Numbered from the stretch's first letter, positions 9,155 to 19,495 are shown. The stretch: 46,439 nt of DNA from Lachnospiraceae bacterium (GCA_022510625.1 JAFLTD010000010.1:1-46439), one strand, 5' to 3'. Numbers and translations are program-made. Notes: a model not told the origin generated them from the letters alone.

Positions 9155-9230
9155 TAAATTCCATAAAAAATTCACAGGATTTTTAGAAATACAAAGGAGA
9201 AAAGTAAAAGCGCCGATGCAGGCTGCAAAG

Positions 9231-12200
9231 TTACAGACGAATCTCCTCCCCCAGCTTAAAGGAGTAAAGAATCCTCTCCGTATCCCGGCAGCCAAACGAC
9301 TGCTCCAGCGCTTCCGCATAGTAATCCAGCTGCACATGATAGCGCTTGACAAGCTCCTGTGCCGTCTCCACCGCATCCGTCTTATAATCCAGCAGGACAT
9401 ATCTGCCATCCTCCTCGAAAAAGACATCTATAATACCTTGAATGAGCACCGTCTCCTCCTGAGGGAACTCGCTGTTTAGGCGATTCGCGGCAAGTCCCAG
9501 AACAAAGGGCTGCTCCTTGTACAATCTGCCCGCTCGCGCCGCCTCTCCCATCCTCAGTGCGGCTTCACTCGTCAGAAATCCCACGATCTTAGGAATGGAC
9601 ACGACGGCATAATATTCCTCCGAAAGCCTGCCCTCGCGCCGCATAGTGGTAAGCTGTCCTTTCAGCAGGTCTTCCGCGGCCTTTTTATCATTATTGACTT
9701 CTCTGGTCAGCATTGTGAAATCAAACAGTTCCATCACCTTATGGAAGGCACTTCCCCGCATGGAGCCGCTGACCTGCTCGTCTTGCCCCAGGAATCCGGG
9801 CAGATAAGGCACAATCGTCTCCTCCTCAAAAAGTTTGAACGCAAAATCCGTTTCCTCCTGCATTCCCGCCATCTTTAATTCCGACACGGTCGTCTTTGTA
9901 TAGAGGTTTTTGAGATTATCGTGTGGATACCGATAAGCAAAACTGTCTGACATATGTGTCATAAGTTTAGTGTCCACATCTTTGCTCAAATCGGACAGAA
10001 GAAGTTTTCGCTTTGCCTTCTCCGTGCGCACCGCTTCTTCCAGTTTCTCCTCCACCGTATCCTCCCATCCGGACAGCACCACACGGATACTCATGTCACG
10101 CCCATAGAGAGAATTATCCGTCTTCGGCTCCAGACCGCATTCCCGATAAAGCTCGTCCGCACACTGATTCCGGGAGAGAGCTGCCAGTATTAATTCAAGG
10201 AAACTGCCCGTGCCAAGGAGCACATCATATGGCAGAGCCATCTCATCCCTCCGCTGTAATGACATCATGGCCGCTGCCAGCTTATCCGGTGCTTTGACGG
10301 CAGCGGTCAAGATCAGTTTCTCTTTGGCCCTCGTCATCGCCACGTACAGAATACGCAGTTCTTCCGCCAGATTATCCACCTTGAGTTTCTCGGCAATCAC
10401 ATTCTTGCGCAGATCTTCTCCCCTCACGCGCTTCGTCGGATTCACATAGTCCACGCCGATTCCTTCGTCTATATCCACCACGAGAGGTCCGTTCACATCC
10501 CTGGTCTGAAAACCTTTGGCGAGACCGGATACAAAGCAGACAGGAAATTCCAGTCCTTTGCTCTTGTGAATGCTCATGATGCGCACCACATCCGCGTTCT
10601 CATCCTGCAGTCCGGCCTCGCCGTAGTCCACCTCATATTTTTCCAGCTGCTCCATATAGCGCAGGAAATGATACAGTCCGAAATAGCTGGTCTTCTCATA
10701 CTCCGCAGCTTTGACCATCAGCATTTCCACATTGGCGCGCCGCTTATTGCCCTCCGGCTTGACTGTCACGTAGTTTAAATAATCCGTCTCCCGCAGGATC
10801 GTCTGCAAAAGCTCCTCCACGGAAAGGTAGGCGGAGAGTCTGCGGTAGCGGTTGATGCGCTCAAGGAAACCGCTGATTTTGTCAGCCAGCTGCTTTGATA
10901 TGACGGTGATATCCGTCTGCACGTTTTCCTCCGAGTTCTCCGGTACACCGCCCGGCTGTGTACATGCTTTCATCGCATAATAGAGATACTTTTTCTTAGG
11001 AAACGCAGCCTTGATCAGCGCGATTTCCTCCTCCGTAAAACCGCCCAGATAGGCGTGAAGCACCCCGTACAGCGGAATGTCCTGCAGCGGGTTATCCAGT
11101 ACCCTGAGGAAATGAAGCAGCTCCTGTACCTCCCCCGCCGCAAAATAGCCCGTGCGCGAGGTCATATGCACCGGAATTCCCTCCTCCTCCAGCACTCTCT
11201 TAAAAATTTCGTCCCATCCCGAGGCAGTGCGGAGCAGAATGACGATGTCCCGATAGGAGACCGGGCGAAAAGTGCCGCTCACCTCATCCGTCACATGAAA
11301 TTCTCTCATCAACTCCTTGATTTTGGCCGCAACACCGTACGCTTCCTGCTCCTTGGCGGACAGTTCCTCCGGTTTTTCGTCCGTCCTAAAAAGCAAAAGT
11401 TCCGTGGTGTTTGCCTGACTGTTCTCCTGCTCGGGATAGGCAGCTCCTATATGAAGCGCGGCCAGATCGTCGTACACGATACCGCCCACTTCCCTGCCCA
11501 TGATCTGCTCAAACACCGCATTGGTACTGTCAAGCACTTCCCTGCGGCTTCGGAAATTCTGATGAAGATCTATCTTCTCGGCCGTCACACGTCCCTCCGG
11601 CTGCTTCCCGTATGCTTCGTATTTTTCTAAGAAAAGTTCCGGTCTCGCCAGACGGAATTTGTAGATACTCTGCTTTACATCGCCCACCATAAAGCGGTTG
11701 TACCGGCCTTCCTCCTCGCCGGAAATACAGGATAAGATATATTCCTGCACCAGATTACTGTCCTGATATTCATCGATAAGGATTTCATGGAAATAATTGC
11801 GGTATTCCAGCGCTGTCTGCGTCGGCGCATATCCGCCTTTTTCATCGGCCTGCACGAGAATGGACAGGGCAAAGTGTTCTATGTCGTCAAAATCCAAAAT
11901 ATTCTTATCTCTCTTTTTCGCATCAAACGCTTTCTTGAAAGCAATCGTCAAATCCGCCAGCGCTTCCACCGCCGCTTTGCAAGCTTCCATCTGCCGCAGT
12001 ATCTGCTCTTTTCCCTTGAAAAGGAATTTCTTCTGTATCTCGCCAAGCTGCTCCTTGACTTCGGTCCGAATTCTCTTGACCACCTCACGCTTGATGGGAG
12101 AAACCGAATCATCTTTTTTAGAAGGGAGACGGTTAAACTGTACAGTCTCAAAAGCGGTATACAGCGCATCATAACCCTCCGCGCACCTGCCAAGAAGCAT

Positions 12201-13004
12201 TTCCGCCATCTCGCGTTCCTGTTCCAAAAGTTCCCCGTACATGTACGGGCCGTCAGGTTCCTCGCACATGCGGACAGCATCCGTCAGTTTCCGTGCACAA
12301 CCTTCCAGAATCAGACAGACCTGCCGCATCAGATTTACGACCCACGGAATATCCTCAAAGACAACGGGAGAAGCCGCGCCGTCTCCCACAGAATCAGCCG
12401 GCACAGCGTAATCCTTTATACGATCCTGAAGCCATGCCTCCGGAAAAGGAGTACTCATGGCAAAATCATACAGCTTCCATACGATTTCCTCCACCGCCGT
12501 ATCCCGGCTGCCAAGATTGAAATACTCCATGCAGTTAAGAAATGCCGGTTCTTCTGCCGCATAGCATTCCTCCAACACCTCTGCCAGCACTTCCCGGCGC
12601 ATCAGCTTACACTCCCCCTCCTCGGCAATCCGAAACCCCGGATCCAGCCCGATGGTGTGGAACTGATTGCGCAGTACAAAGAGGCAGAAACTGTCTATCG
12701 TAGTGATTCTTGCATTGTGCAAGAGCGTAGTCTGTCTCTGCAGATGCTCGTTCTCCGGGTCTGCGGCAAGCCTGTCATTCAATGCACTGCCGATCCGCTC
12801 CCGCATCTGGGCGGCCGCCGCGTTCGTAAACGTCACCACCAGCAGCCTGTCGATGTCCACCGGGTGTTCCTTGTCGCTCACCATCCTGACAATGCGCTCT
12901 ACCAGTACTGCCGTCTTGCCGGAACCCGCAGCAGCAGACACAAGCAAGTTCCGCCCTCTTGCATCAATTACATGTTGTTGTTTCTCGGTAAAGGAAATGC
13001 TCAT
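9231..13004 (-). CDS. addA: ATP-dependent helicase/nuclease subunit A (AddA)
   Basis: AddA is the UvrD-like helicase-nuclease of the AddAB complex, which resects double-strand DNA breaks for RecA loading, the Gram-positive counterpart of RecBCD. At 1257 residues it has the usual length. Walker A is SAAAGSGKT (K30), followed by VVTFTNAAAAQMRERI. The DEYQD helicase box lies near residue 411, and motifs such as MSIHKSKGLEFPVCFVSG and ELRILYVAMTRAKEKL are present. The C-terminal RecB-like nuclease has LLDYKTDAV with D1206 and K1208. The start overlaps the addB stop by four bases (ATGA), giving translational coupling. No obvious strong terminator follows. Confidence 0.96.
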   Translation of the reverse strand: MSISFTEKQQHVIDARGRNLLVSAAAGSGKTAVLVERIVRMVSDKEHPVDIDRLLVVTFTNAAAAQMRERIGSALNDRLAADPENEHLQRQTTLLHNARITTIDSFCLFVLRNQFHTIGLDPGFRIAEEGECKLMRREVLAEVLEECYAAEEPAFLNCMEYFNLGSRDTAVEEIVWKLYDFAMSTPFPEAWLQDRIKDYAVPADSVGDGAASPVVFEDIPWVVNLMRQVCLILEGCARKLTDAVRMCEEPDGPYMYGELLEQEREMAEMLLGRCAEGYDALYTAFETVQFNRLPSKKDDSVSPIKREVVKRIRTEVKEQLGEIQKKFLFKGKEQILRQMEACKAAVEALADLTIAFKKAFDAKKRDKNILDFDDIEHFALSILVQADEKGGYAPTQTALEYRNYFHEILIDEYQDSNLVQEYILSCISGEEEGRYNRFMVGDVKQSIYKFRLARPELFLEKYEAYGKQPEGRVTAEKIDLHQNFRSRREVLDSTNAVFEQIMGREVGGIVYDDLAALHIGAAYPEQENSQANTTELLLFRTDEKPEELSAKEQEAYGVAAKIKELMREFHVTDEVSGTFRPVSYRDIVILLRTASGWDEIFKRVLEEEGIPVHMTSRTGYFAAGEVQELLHFLRVLDNPLQDIPLYGVLHAYLGGFTEEEIALIKAAFPKKKYLYYAMKACTQPGGVPENSEENVQTDITVISKQLADKISGFLERINRYRRLSAYLSVEELLQTILRETDYLNYVTVKPEGNKRRANVEMLMVKAAEYEKTSYFGLYHFLRYMEQLEKYEVDYGEAGLQDENADVVRIMSIHKSKGLEFPVCFVSGLAKGFQTRDVNGPLVVDIDEGIGVDYVNPTKRVRGEDLRKNVIAEKLKVDNLAEELRILYVAMTRAKEKLILTAAVKAPDKLAAAMMSLQRRDEMALPYDVLLGTGSFLELILAALSRNQCADELYRECGLEPKTDNSLYGRDMSIRVVLSGWEDTVEEKLEEAVRTEKAKRKLLLSDLSKDVDTKLMTHMSDSFAYRYPHDNLKNLYTKTTVSELKMAGMQEETDFAFKLFEEETIVPYLPGFLGQDEQVSGSMRGSAFHKVMELFDFTMLTREVNNDKKAAEDLLKGQLTTMRREGRLSEEYYAVVSIPKIVGFLTSEAALRMGEAARAGRLYKEQPFVLGLAANRLNSEFPQEETVLIQGIIDVFFEEDGRYVLLDYKTDAVETAQELVKRYHVQLDYYAEALEQSFGCRDTERILYSFKLGEEIRL

Positions 13005-16000
13005 GGTCTCTTCCCTCCGTCCGTCTCCTCACGCATATGTATCAGCGCATCGTCCGCACTCATTTTCGGCAGTCTGCGCATCCGGTATCCATCTATGCTG
13101 CTGTCATATCCGCATACGTTCTTGTAAGCGCAGTAAGTGCATGCCCGGTTTCCGTTCTGCTCGTAGGGATTGACCGATATGTTCCCATCCAGAATATCGC
13201 GTCCGAGCTGTTTGATCTTATAGTTTACATAACTCGACACAACATTGATATCGTCCTCATTTATGACACTTGAATAAGCCGTGAACGATCCGTCCTTTTT
13301 CCGCTCCAGCGGCAATATATCGGACTTGACGGTAAATTCCCGGTCTAGTAATCTGACACTTTCGTCATTATTATTGACTAATCCGGTCATCTTTAGTTCC
13401 TGTAGCAGCTTCTCATTGATCTGCTCCGGCGTCATCTCATCGCCGTCCTCCACCATGGGGTCATCAATATGATAGTACAGCATTGCTGCGGGAACAACCC
13501 GCTTATCCGGATGTCTCTTCTGTTCTATCTCCATCGCCGCATTCATATATACCACGAGCTGTAGTTGAAGTCCGTAGTAGAGTGCCGCCAGATCAAACCT
13601 CCGATTGCCCGATTTATAGTCGATGACTTTCACGTATACCGTGTCATCCGCCTCGCATGTGTCCACCCGGTCGATACGCCCGCGAAGACGCATTTTATCC
13701 CGATCGTTCAAGGCAATATTGAGCGCATCCAAATCCTCGATCACGGAGAAGGACATCTCAAAACGATCCGGCGCAAAGGCGCCCTTTTTGAGCTGTGTCT
13801 GTAGGGTCAGCACCGTGCGGTTTAAGATCCTTGTCATTCTTTTTAACAGATGTTTATTGCGGGCACTGCTGTAGAGAATCGTCTCACCGTAATTCATCGC
13901 GTACGCTTCGAGCGCCTCCTCCACCATACGGCGTGCTTCTCCTTCCGGGAAATCAAACCATGTGTAACCGTTCTCCGTGAGTTTCTGTGCAAACAGTTCT
14001 AACACGCCGTGAAAAACATTGCCCATATCCACGTCCTCAAAGCTGTAATCGCCCCTCTCCTTTAACGCCAGTCCATACTGCAGGAAATGGCTGTATGCAC
14101 ATGCGGCATACCGTTCCAGACGACTGACACTGCTTAGCAGCATCGTCCCGTAGAGCGCACGGGTCACTGCCTGCGACAGGGGCGTGTCGCTGTAGCGGTA
14201 GAACGCAGCGTCAATCAAGCGGTCCACCGTATCCTGATACTCCGGTCTGCTGCGGTAACTATGGTAAAAAGTATACATCCGCCGACTTGCTTCCCCATCC
14301 AGCCTGCCGCCCGCGTACTCGCGCAGCATATCCGACATGATACTCATTCCGTCCGCACCACATACAAGCTGTTCTTCCACAGGGTAAGTCTCCGGCATCT
14401 CCACCGCGAGAGCGGGATAAAGTTTGCGCACAAGTTCAACCAGATAGGCGGGGCGGAGGCTTCGTCCGCTATTATCCACCTTGGCATAGGAAAGGTACAA
14501 TTTCTCCGAGGGCTTGGTCATATTCAGATACAGATACAGGCGCTGTATATACATCTGCTGCCTCGGCGAAGGTGCAAGCTCCAGATTGGACTCCCTAAGG
14601 AACTCCCTGTCAATGTCCGAGATGATTCCTCCTGTTCCTCCGTCCTTGGGGATATTGCCGTCGTTAATACCCACGAAAAAGAGTATTTTCACCTGCTTTA
14701 GGCGCGTTCTCTCAATGTCGCCCACCAGCACGCGGTCAACATTCTGCGGAATCGTCCCCACACTGATCTCCGCAAGCCCCGAATCCAAAATATCCGCAAA
14801 CTCCCGAAGATTCATTTTTTCCTCCGAGAGTAGTCCGTAAATCTGATCCAACAGATCGATCACCAGCGGATAAATCTGCCCGTACTCCTTGGCCCGCGCC
14901 AAATCACCCCCGTCTTTAAACTGTCTCTCAAAATGCTTAAGCTTCTGCTGCAGCTCATTCTGCACCAGGAAATCATAGAGTGCGTGTACCGTCTCTCCCG
15001 CGCTGTTATAGGGCCGCAGCAGCGGTGCAAGCTGTTCCATCAATCGCTTACGCATATCATTGTACTGCTCCAGCTGACGCAGGGCCGCCTCCTCACCTTC
15101 TGTGTTCTCCTCTTTATAGATAAAAATGCTGTTCCATCTCTTCCGTCCCCGGATACCGAACCGGCGTGCATAATTCTCCAGCCTGTCCACATCCTCCGTC
15201 TCGAATCCGGTCAGACCGGTGCGCAGATAGTGAAACACCGACTCAAAGCTGAAGTCCTGCAGCACAATCCGTAGGGCGCTCCTGATATATTCCGCAAAAG
15301 GATTCCTCAGAATGCCCCTGGTATGGTCCAGATAAATCGGGATGCCAAACTTGGCAAACTCCTCTTCCGCAGCGCTCCCGTATGCTTCCATATTTCCCGT
15401 CACCACCGCAATATCTCTGTAATGAAGACCGGTTCCCTTTTTCTCCGACTCCGCAAGCAGTTTACGGATGGCGATACAAGTCTGGCGAATCTCCTCCCTC
15501 GGTGTGGACGCCTCATACAGATGCAGATTTTCCACGACTTCCCCATACACATCGGCGGGATAACGAAACAGATTGCGCTCTAAGTGGGACAACTCGGCAT
15601 TCTGTGCAAACCGCGGCAGTCTGTCCCCGATCCGCCCCGTGCACCAAACCGGTTTATCCTCTCTTACACCGACTTCTTCGGTCAATTTACGTAGATCTGC
15701 AACTGTTTTCTTGCTCAGATGGAACAGTTTGTGTTCCCCGTCAAGGTGATAGGGATTCTCTCTGTCATCAACAGTAACGGTTATAATGACTCGATTGGTC
15801 AATCTAATCAGTTCCTGAATCACTCGGTACTGAATGGGTGTAAATCCGGTAAATCCGTCAAAGGCTATCACACTGTTTCTGATGATGCCGGATTTCGGCA
15901 GCGCATCCCTAAGCCTGTCCAGCGTTTCCTCCGTGGTGATGTACTTCTCGTGTATATAATCCAAAAATGCCTGATACAGCACATTAAGATCCTGCAGTTT

Positions 16001-16462
16001 ATAATACAGCGCACCGCGGGAACGGGCGTAGTCGGCTAACTTCTCCAACTCCTGTGTGCCGATGCCGTACTGCATAAATTCAGATATGGCAGATTTTACT
16101 TCATGGATATAGCCGATCTTCTGCAGATGTGCTCCCATAACCTGTAACTGCTCCCGGCACTGTCCTGCCACTTTGCGGAGTACCAGACTCTTGCCCGTAT
16201 CGTCCAGAATCGGCATGTCTTCATATCCCACCTCCTCCAGGATACGGTGAGTCAGCCTGCCGAAGCTTAAGACATCTATATTCATAATAATATGGCGGGG
16301 ATGCTCCACCACCAGATCCATCTGTGTCTGCATGGTGAACTGATCGGGCACGATTAACAGATAATCCGTCTTCGGATTCTGCTCTGCTGCCCGTATGATA
16401 TCTTCGTGAAGTTTCTGACTTTTGCCGGAGCCGGAAGCTCCGAAATAAAATTGAAGTGACAC
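13001..16462 (-). CDS. addB: ATP-dependent nuclease subunit B (AddB)
   Basis: AddB is the second subunit of the AddAB recombinational repair complex and carries a nuclease and an iron-sulphur cluster. The 1153-residue length is normal. Walker A GASGSGKS is at residues 8-15. The nuclease motif VKVIDYKSG lies near 960. The cysteines expected to hold the 4Fe-4S cluster are the one in YAACAYSHF and three near the C terminus (C1108, C1111, C1117). The start is a GTG with AGAGGA upstream. An extended -10 element, TGGTATGAT, lies on the minus strand at 16555-16547 and may be the addBA promoter, though a clear -35 box is missing. addA follows with a four-base overlap. Confidence 0.95.
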   Translation of the reverse strand: MSLQFYFGASGSGKSQKLHEDIIRAAEQNPKTDYLLIVPDQFTMQTQMDLVVEHPRHIIMNIDVLSFGRLTHRILEEVGYEDMPILDDTGKSLVLRKVAGQCREQLQVMGAHLQKIGYIHEVKSAISEFMQYGIGTQELEKLADYARSRGALYYKLQDLNVLYQAFLDYIHEKYITTEETLDRLRDALPKSGIIRNSVIAFDGFTGFTPIQYRVIQELIRLTNRVIITVTVDDRENPYHLDGEHKLFHLSKKTVADLRKLTEEVGVREDKPVWCTGRIGDRLPRFAQNAELSHLERNLFRYPADVYGEVVENLHLYEASTPREEIRQTCIAIRKLLAESEKKGTGLHYRDIAVVTGNMEAYGSAAEEEFAKFGIPIYLDHTRGILRNPFAEYIRSALRIVLQDFSFESVFHYLRTGLTGFETEDVDRLENYARRFGIRGRKRWNSIFIYKEENTEGEEAALRQLEQYNDMRKRLMEQLAPLLRPYNSAGETVHALYDFLVQNELQQKLKHFERQFKDGGDLARAKEYGQIYPLVIDLLDQIYGLLSEEKMNLREFADILDSGLAEISVGTIPQNVDRVLVGDIERTRLKQVKILFFVGINDGNIPKDGGTGGIISDIDREFLRESNLELAPSPRQQMYIQRLYLYLNMTKPSEKLYLSYAKVDNSGRSLRPAYLVELVRKLYPALAVEMPETYPVEEQLVCGADGMSIMSDMLREYAGGRLDGEASRRMYTFYHSYRSRPEYQDTVDRLIDAAFYRYSDTPLSQAVTRALYGTMLLSSVSRLERYAACAYSHFLQYGLALKERGDYSFEDVDMGNVFHGVLELFAQKLTENGYTWFDFPEGEARRMVEEALEAYAMNYGETILYSSARNKHLLKRMTRILNRTVLTLQTQLKKGAFAPDRFEMSFSVIEDLDALNIALNDRDKMRLRGRIDRVDTCEADDTVYVKVIDYKSGNRRFDLAALYYGLQLQLVVYMNAAMEIEQKRHPDKRVVPAAMLYYHIDDPMVEDGDEMTPEQINEKLLQELKMTGLVNNNDESVRLLDREFTVKSDILPLERKKDGSFTAYSSVINEDDINVVSSYVNYKIKQLGRDILDGNISVNPYEQNGNRACTYCAYKNVCGYDSSIDGYRMRRLPKMSADDALIHMREETDGGKRP

Positions 16463-16577
16463 GTGCCTGTCCTCTGTTCTGTGCTGTCAATGCCGCATAA
16501 TACCATTCCGGTGTGATGTTCAATCAGCATTGTTATCTACATACACATCATACCATAAGAGAGGATGGCTGGGAAAT

Positions 16578-16637
16578 AAAAAAGTACCCGGGACTGTTAT
16601 CTTGCCGAAATAAAGCATATCAGTCCCAGATACTTTT
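16578..16637 (-). terminator. Terminator of the metNIQ operon
   Basis: On the minus strand, 17-base arms (16637-16621 and 16596-16580) pair at 15 positions, with G-U pairs possible, around a 24-nt loop. The hairpin is followed by a T-run. It starts about 30 bases after the metQ stop. Confidence 0.85.
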
Positions 16638-16668
16638 CTAATTTTTTACATGATAACCGATCAATCCA

Positions 16669-17565
16669 TTAATTGAAAGGAATCACACCACCGTCATAAG
16701 TGTTGTTGATGTACTCAACGATGGCATCGGACTTCAGGGCATTTACCAGCGCTACAATGCCTTCGTTGTTCTCGTTGCCTTCCAGAACAGCGATAACATT
16801 CACATATGTCTGAGCTGCCTCAGAGTCGGACAACTCATATGCCACTGCGTCCTTGCTTACGGAGAAACCTGCCTCCATCGCGTAGTTACCGTTCATAACC
16901 GCGAAAGCCACCTCATCCTTTACTCTGGGAACCTGTGCTGCCTCCAGCTCCTGGATCTCAATGTCATACGGATTGTCAACGATATCTCTTACAGTTGCCT
17001 CTAAGCCTACACCGTCCTTCAAGGTGATGATGCCGTTATCCTGTAACAACAGGAGCGCTCTCGCCTCATTGGTTGTATCGTTAGGTACTGCAATCACGTC
17101 GCCGCTCTCCAACGCTGTCAGGTCACTCTTTGTGCCGGGATAGATACCGAACGGCTCATAGTGGATACCGCCCGCATTGACAAGGTGTGTACCCTGCTCT
17201 TCATTGAAAGAATTCAGATACGGAATGTGCTGGAAATAGTTAGCGTCGAACTCGCCGCTCTCTACAACCAGGTTCGGCTGTACATAGTCGTTGAACACTG
17301 TAACTTCCAAGTCCCAACCCTGCTCTGCAAGGATAGGCTTAACCTGCTCCAATACCTCTGCATGAGGTGTTGCGGATGCCGCAACGGTAATTGTGCCTTT
17401 GGATTCAACCTGTGCTGCCGATCCATTGTCCGAATCGGAAGCTTCCGTGTCAGCTGCATTGTCGGTTGCCGGTGTAGATGCCGGTGCATCGCTGCCACCG
17501 CACGCTGTCAGCGCACCGAGTGCCAGTGTTGCTGTCAAAATGCTTGCAATCAATTTTTTCTTCAT
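16669..17565 (-). CDS. metQ: Methionine ABC transporter substrate-binding lipoprotein (MetQ/NlpA family)
   Basis: This 298-residue lipoprotein captures methionine (probably both D- and L-forms) outside the cell for the MetNI importer. The N terminus is a lipoprotein signal peptide ending in LTACGG, with C22 as the lipidated cysteine. A Ser/Thr/Ala/Asp-rich spacer follows (about 27-53). The mature NlpA-family domain shows the conserved VAASATPHAEVLEQ, NYFQHIPYLNSFN and FGIYPGTKSDLTALESG stretches. It is the last gene of metN-metI-metQ, about 110 bases after metI, and is followed by a strong terminator. The 112-base gap has a TGAGC/GCTCA hairpin at 17626-17638 that might adjust lipoprotein output. 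Related family members bind other amino acids, so methionine is inferred from the family and operon. Confidence 0.92.
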   Translation of the reverse strand: MKKKLIASILTATLALGALTACGGSDAPASTPATDNAADTEASDSDNGSAAQVESKGTITVAASATPHAEVLEQVKPILAEQGWDLEVTVFNDYVQPNLVVESGEFDANYFQHIPYLNSFNEEQGTHLVNAGGIHYEPFGIYPGTKSDLTALESGDVIAVPNDTTNEARALLLLQDNGIITLKDGVGLEATVRDIVDNPYDIEIQELEAAQVPRVKDEVAFAVMNGNYAMEAGFSVSKDAVAYELSDSEAAQTYVNVIAVLEGNENNEGIVALVNALKSDAIVEYINNTYDGGVIPFN

Positions 17566-17677
17566 AACTTTCTCCTCCTCTTGAGCAATATCTCACAAAC
17601 AAGTTCGCGAAACAAATCTCACAAGTGAGCGAAGCTCAATTTTATATATAAAAAGCAATGCTTCCTATATCTATTAT

Positions 17678-18340
17678 CTATCTTTTTCTTCTGTCCAGCT
17701 TCACGGACATCTTCATTCCGATCGTCTGGAAAATCTGTACCAATATAACCAACAGGACCACCGCTACAAGCATGATCTCCGATTCATATCGATAATATCC
17801 GTAGCGCATCGCAATGTCTCCGAGACCGCCGCCACCGACGATACCCGCCATAGCGGAATATCCGAGAATCGTGCCGAGCGCAATCGTCACGCCTACCAGA
17901 ATGGAGGTCCTCGCCTCCACCAACAGTACCCTGATAATAATCGTCATGGTGCTTGCACCCATACTCTGCGCCGCCTCGATCACACCGCGATCCACCTCAT
18001 TGAGCGATGACTCTATCATACGCCCGATAAAAGGTGCTGCCGCCACAGTGAGCGGTACGACCGTTGCCGCCGTTCCGTAACTTCTTCCCACGATCATCTT
18101 TGTGATCGGCATGAGTAAGATCAAAAGGATCAGGAACGGAACACTTCTGATGATATTGGCGATCACATCTAAGACTTTGTATACTACCGCATTAGGTTTG
18201 ATACCGCTCTTATCAGTCACCGCAAGAGTAATTCCGATAGGCAGTCCCAGAATATATCCAAACAAAGTTGACAGTAGTGTCATAAACAATGTTTCTTTGA
18301 TGCCGTCCCACATCATAAGGGTCATTTCGCTAGTCCACAT
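17678..18340 (-). CDS. metI: Methionine ABC transporter permease (MetI)
   Basis: MetI is the membrane channel of the methionine importer. The 220 residues form about five membrane helices, and the chain is of normal family length. The cytoplasmic EAA-type loop that docks on MetN is seen as IEAAQSMGASTMTII. Its start lies inside the end of metN (11-base overlap), indicating translational coupling. metQ follows. Confidence 0.94.
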   Translation of the reverse strand: MWTSEMTLMMWDGIKETLFMTLLSTLFGYILGLPIGITLAVTDKSGIKPNAVVYKVLDVIANIIRSVPFLILLILLMPITKMIVGRSYGTAATVVPLTVAAAPFIGRMIESSLNEVDRGVIEAAQSMGASTMTIIIRVLLVEARTSILVGVTIALGTILGYSAMAGIVGGGGLGDIAMRYGYYRYESEIMLVAVVLLVILVQIFQTIGMKMSVKLDRRKR

Positions 18341-19400
18341 AACCGTCCACCTCCTCTACAGCCAAGCCCCTCTCGATCAGATAGGACTTCATCTCCTCCT
18401 GCATCTGTACATCATCAGGCAGGCTTAAAATCATCTCTCCTCTGGCGATACCCTCTACATTCTTGGTATCGGCTCGAAGTATATTGATTGGCTGACCGAA
18501 CCGCAGCACCATATTGGCGATAACCGGCTCGAAAGAAGAATTTACGGAAAAGGCGATGCGGATACAACACTTACCCTTCATCAGATCTTTCTGGTGGCTC
18601 TCCAGTGTGCGGCGCTCCTCTCCTTTGCCCCTGACAATCAGCTCCTTCGCCTCTTTTGTCTTAGGGTGGGCAAAAATATCGGCTACCTTACCCTGCTCCA
18701 CCAGACGACCGTCTCCAATGATTGCCACATGGGAGCAGATTTCCCTGACCACGGACATTTCATGGGTAATGATCACAATCGTAATGCCATATTCTCTGTT
18801 AATTTGTTTTAAAAGATGCAGGATCGACTGAGTCGTCTGCGGGTCCAGTGCACTTGTCGCCTCGTCGCACAGCAAGATCTTCGGGTTCGCCGCAAGCGCT
18901 CTGGCAATCGCCACACGCTGTTTCTGTCCGCCGGACAGCTGGGATGGATAAGCTTTCGCCTTCTCCGTCATCCCGACGATCTCCAGCAGTTCCGCCGCTC
19001 GCTTTCTGGCATCTTTTTTGCTCATGGTGCCCCGCGTGCCGCCGTCTTTGACTCCGACGCCGCCGTACAGAAGCGGAAAACAGATATTGTCAACGACATT
19101 CTTCTGCATCAGCAGGTTAAAATGCTGGAAAATCATAGCGATTTCGGCACGTTTGGCGCGAAGCTCTTTCTCAGACAGTGTGCTTAAATCCCTGCCCTCG
19201 ATCTCCACAGTTCCCGAAGTCGGACGCTCCAGAAAGTTCAAACAGCGTACCAACGTGCTTTTACCTGCTCCCGACATTCCTATGATACCGTAGATGTCGC
19301 CCGCCTGTATCGACAGATTGATATCCTGCAGCGCCTCCACATCAGCATCTTTCGTCACAAACGTCTTGCTTAAATTGCGAACATCTATTATCCCCGCCAT
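18330..19400 (-). CDS. metN: Methionine ABC transporter ATP-binding protein (MetN)
   Basis: MetN drives the MetI channel by ATP hydrolysis. The 356 residues contain Walker A GMSGAGKS, a Q-loop (MIFQHFNLL), the signature LSGGQKQRVAIARAL, Walker B with ILLCDEATSALD and the H-loop in IITHEMSVV. The C-terminal part (about 265-350) is the NIL domain, which in known MetN proteins binds methionine and shuts off transport when the cell has enough. First gene of metNIQ. It has its own promoter about 65 bases upstream, overlapped by an inverted repeat. I see no SAM (S-box) riboswitch or T-box in the 130-base leader region, the usual methionine controls in Firmicutes. Confidence 0.95.
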   Translation of the reverse strand: MAGIIDVRNLSKTFVTKDADVEALQDINLSIQAGDIYGIIGMSGAGKSTLVRCLNFLERPTSGTVEIEGRDLSTLSEKELRAKRAEIAMIFQHFNLLMQKNVVDNICFPLLYGGVGVKDGGTRGTMSKKDARKRAAELLEIVGMTEKAKAYPSQLSGGQKQRVAIARALAANPKILLCDEATSALDPQTTQSILHLLKQINREYGITIVIITHEMSVVREICSHVAIIGDGRLVEQGKVADIFAHPKTKEAKELIVRGKGEERRTLESHQKDLMKGKCCIRIAFSVNSSFEPVIANMVLRFGQPINILRADTKNVEGIARGEMILSLPDDVQMQEEMKSYLIERGLAVEEVDGYVD

Positions 19401-19455
19401 CTCATTTATCCTTTCTCGGCAGCCCGCACAAACCGACTTGCCGGACGTATTTGTC

Positions 19456-19495
19456 CATACTTGACTACTTTAGTATGAACAGCGGGATTTGTCAA
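19456..19495 (-). promoter_or_regulatory. metNIQ promoter with overlapping inverted repeat
   Basis: On the minus strand TTGACA (19495-19490) and TAAAGT (19472-19467) are separated by 17 bases. The perfect 6-bp inverted repeat CATACT (19456-19461) and AGTATG (19472-19477), with 10 bases between, sits over the -10 box and the start point. That placement fits a repressor operator. The regulator is unknown; an Rrf2/CymR-type sulphur regulator is one candidate. Confidence 0.55.

Noticed and set aside
11787-13127. Long plus-strand open frame of 446 codons
   Set aside because: It lies entirely antisense to addA and the start of addB, whose motifs and length are unmistakable. Its translation has no recognisable domain.
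16221-16523. Minus-strand 100-codon frame at the start of addB
   Set aside because: It overlaps the Walker A region of addB in another frame and has no family match.
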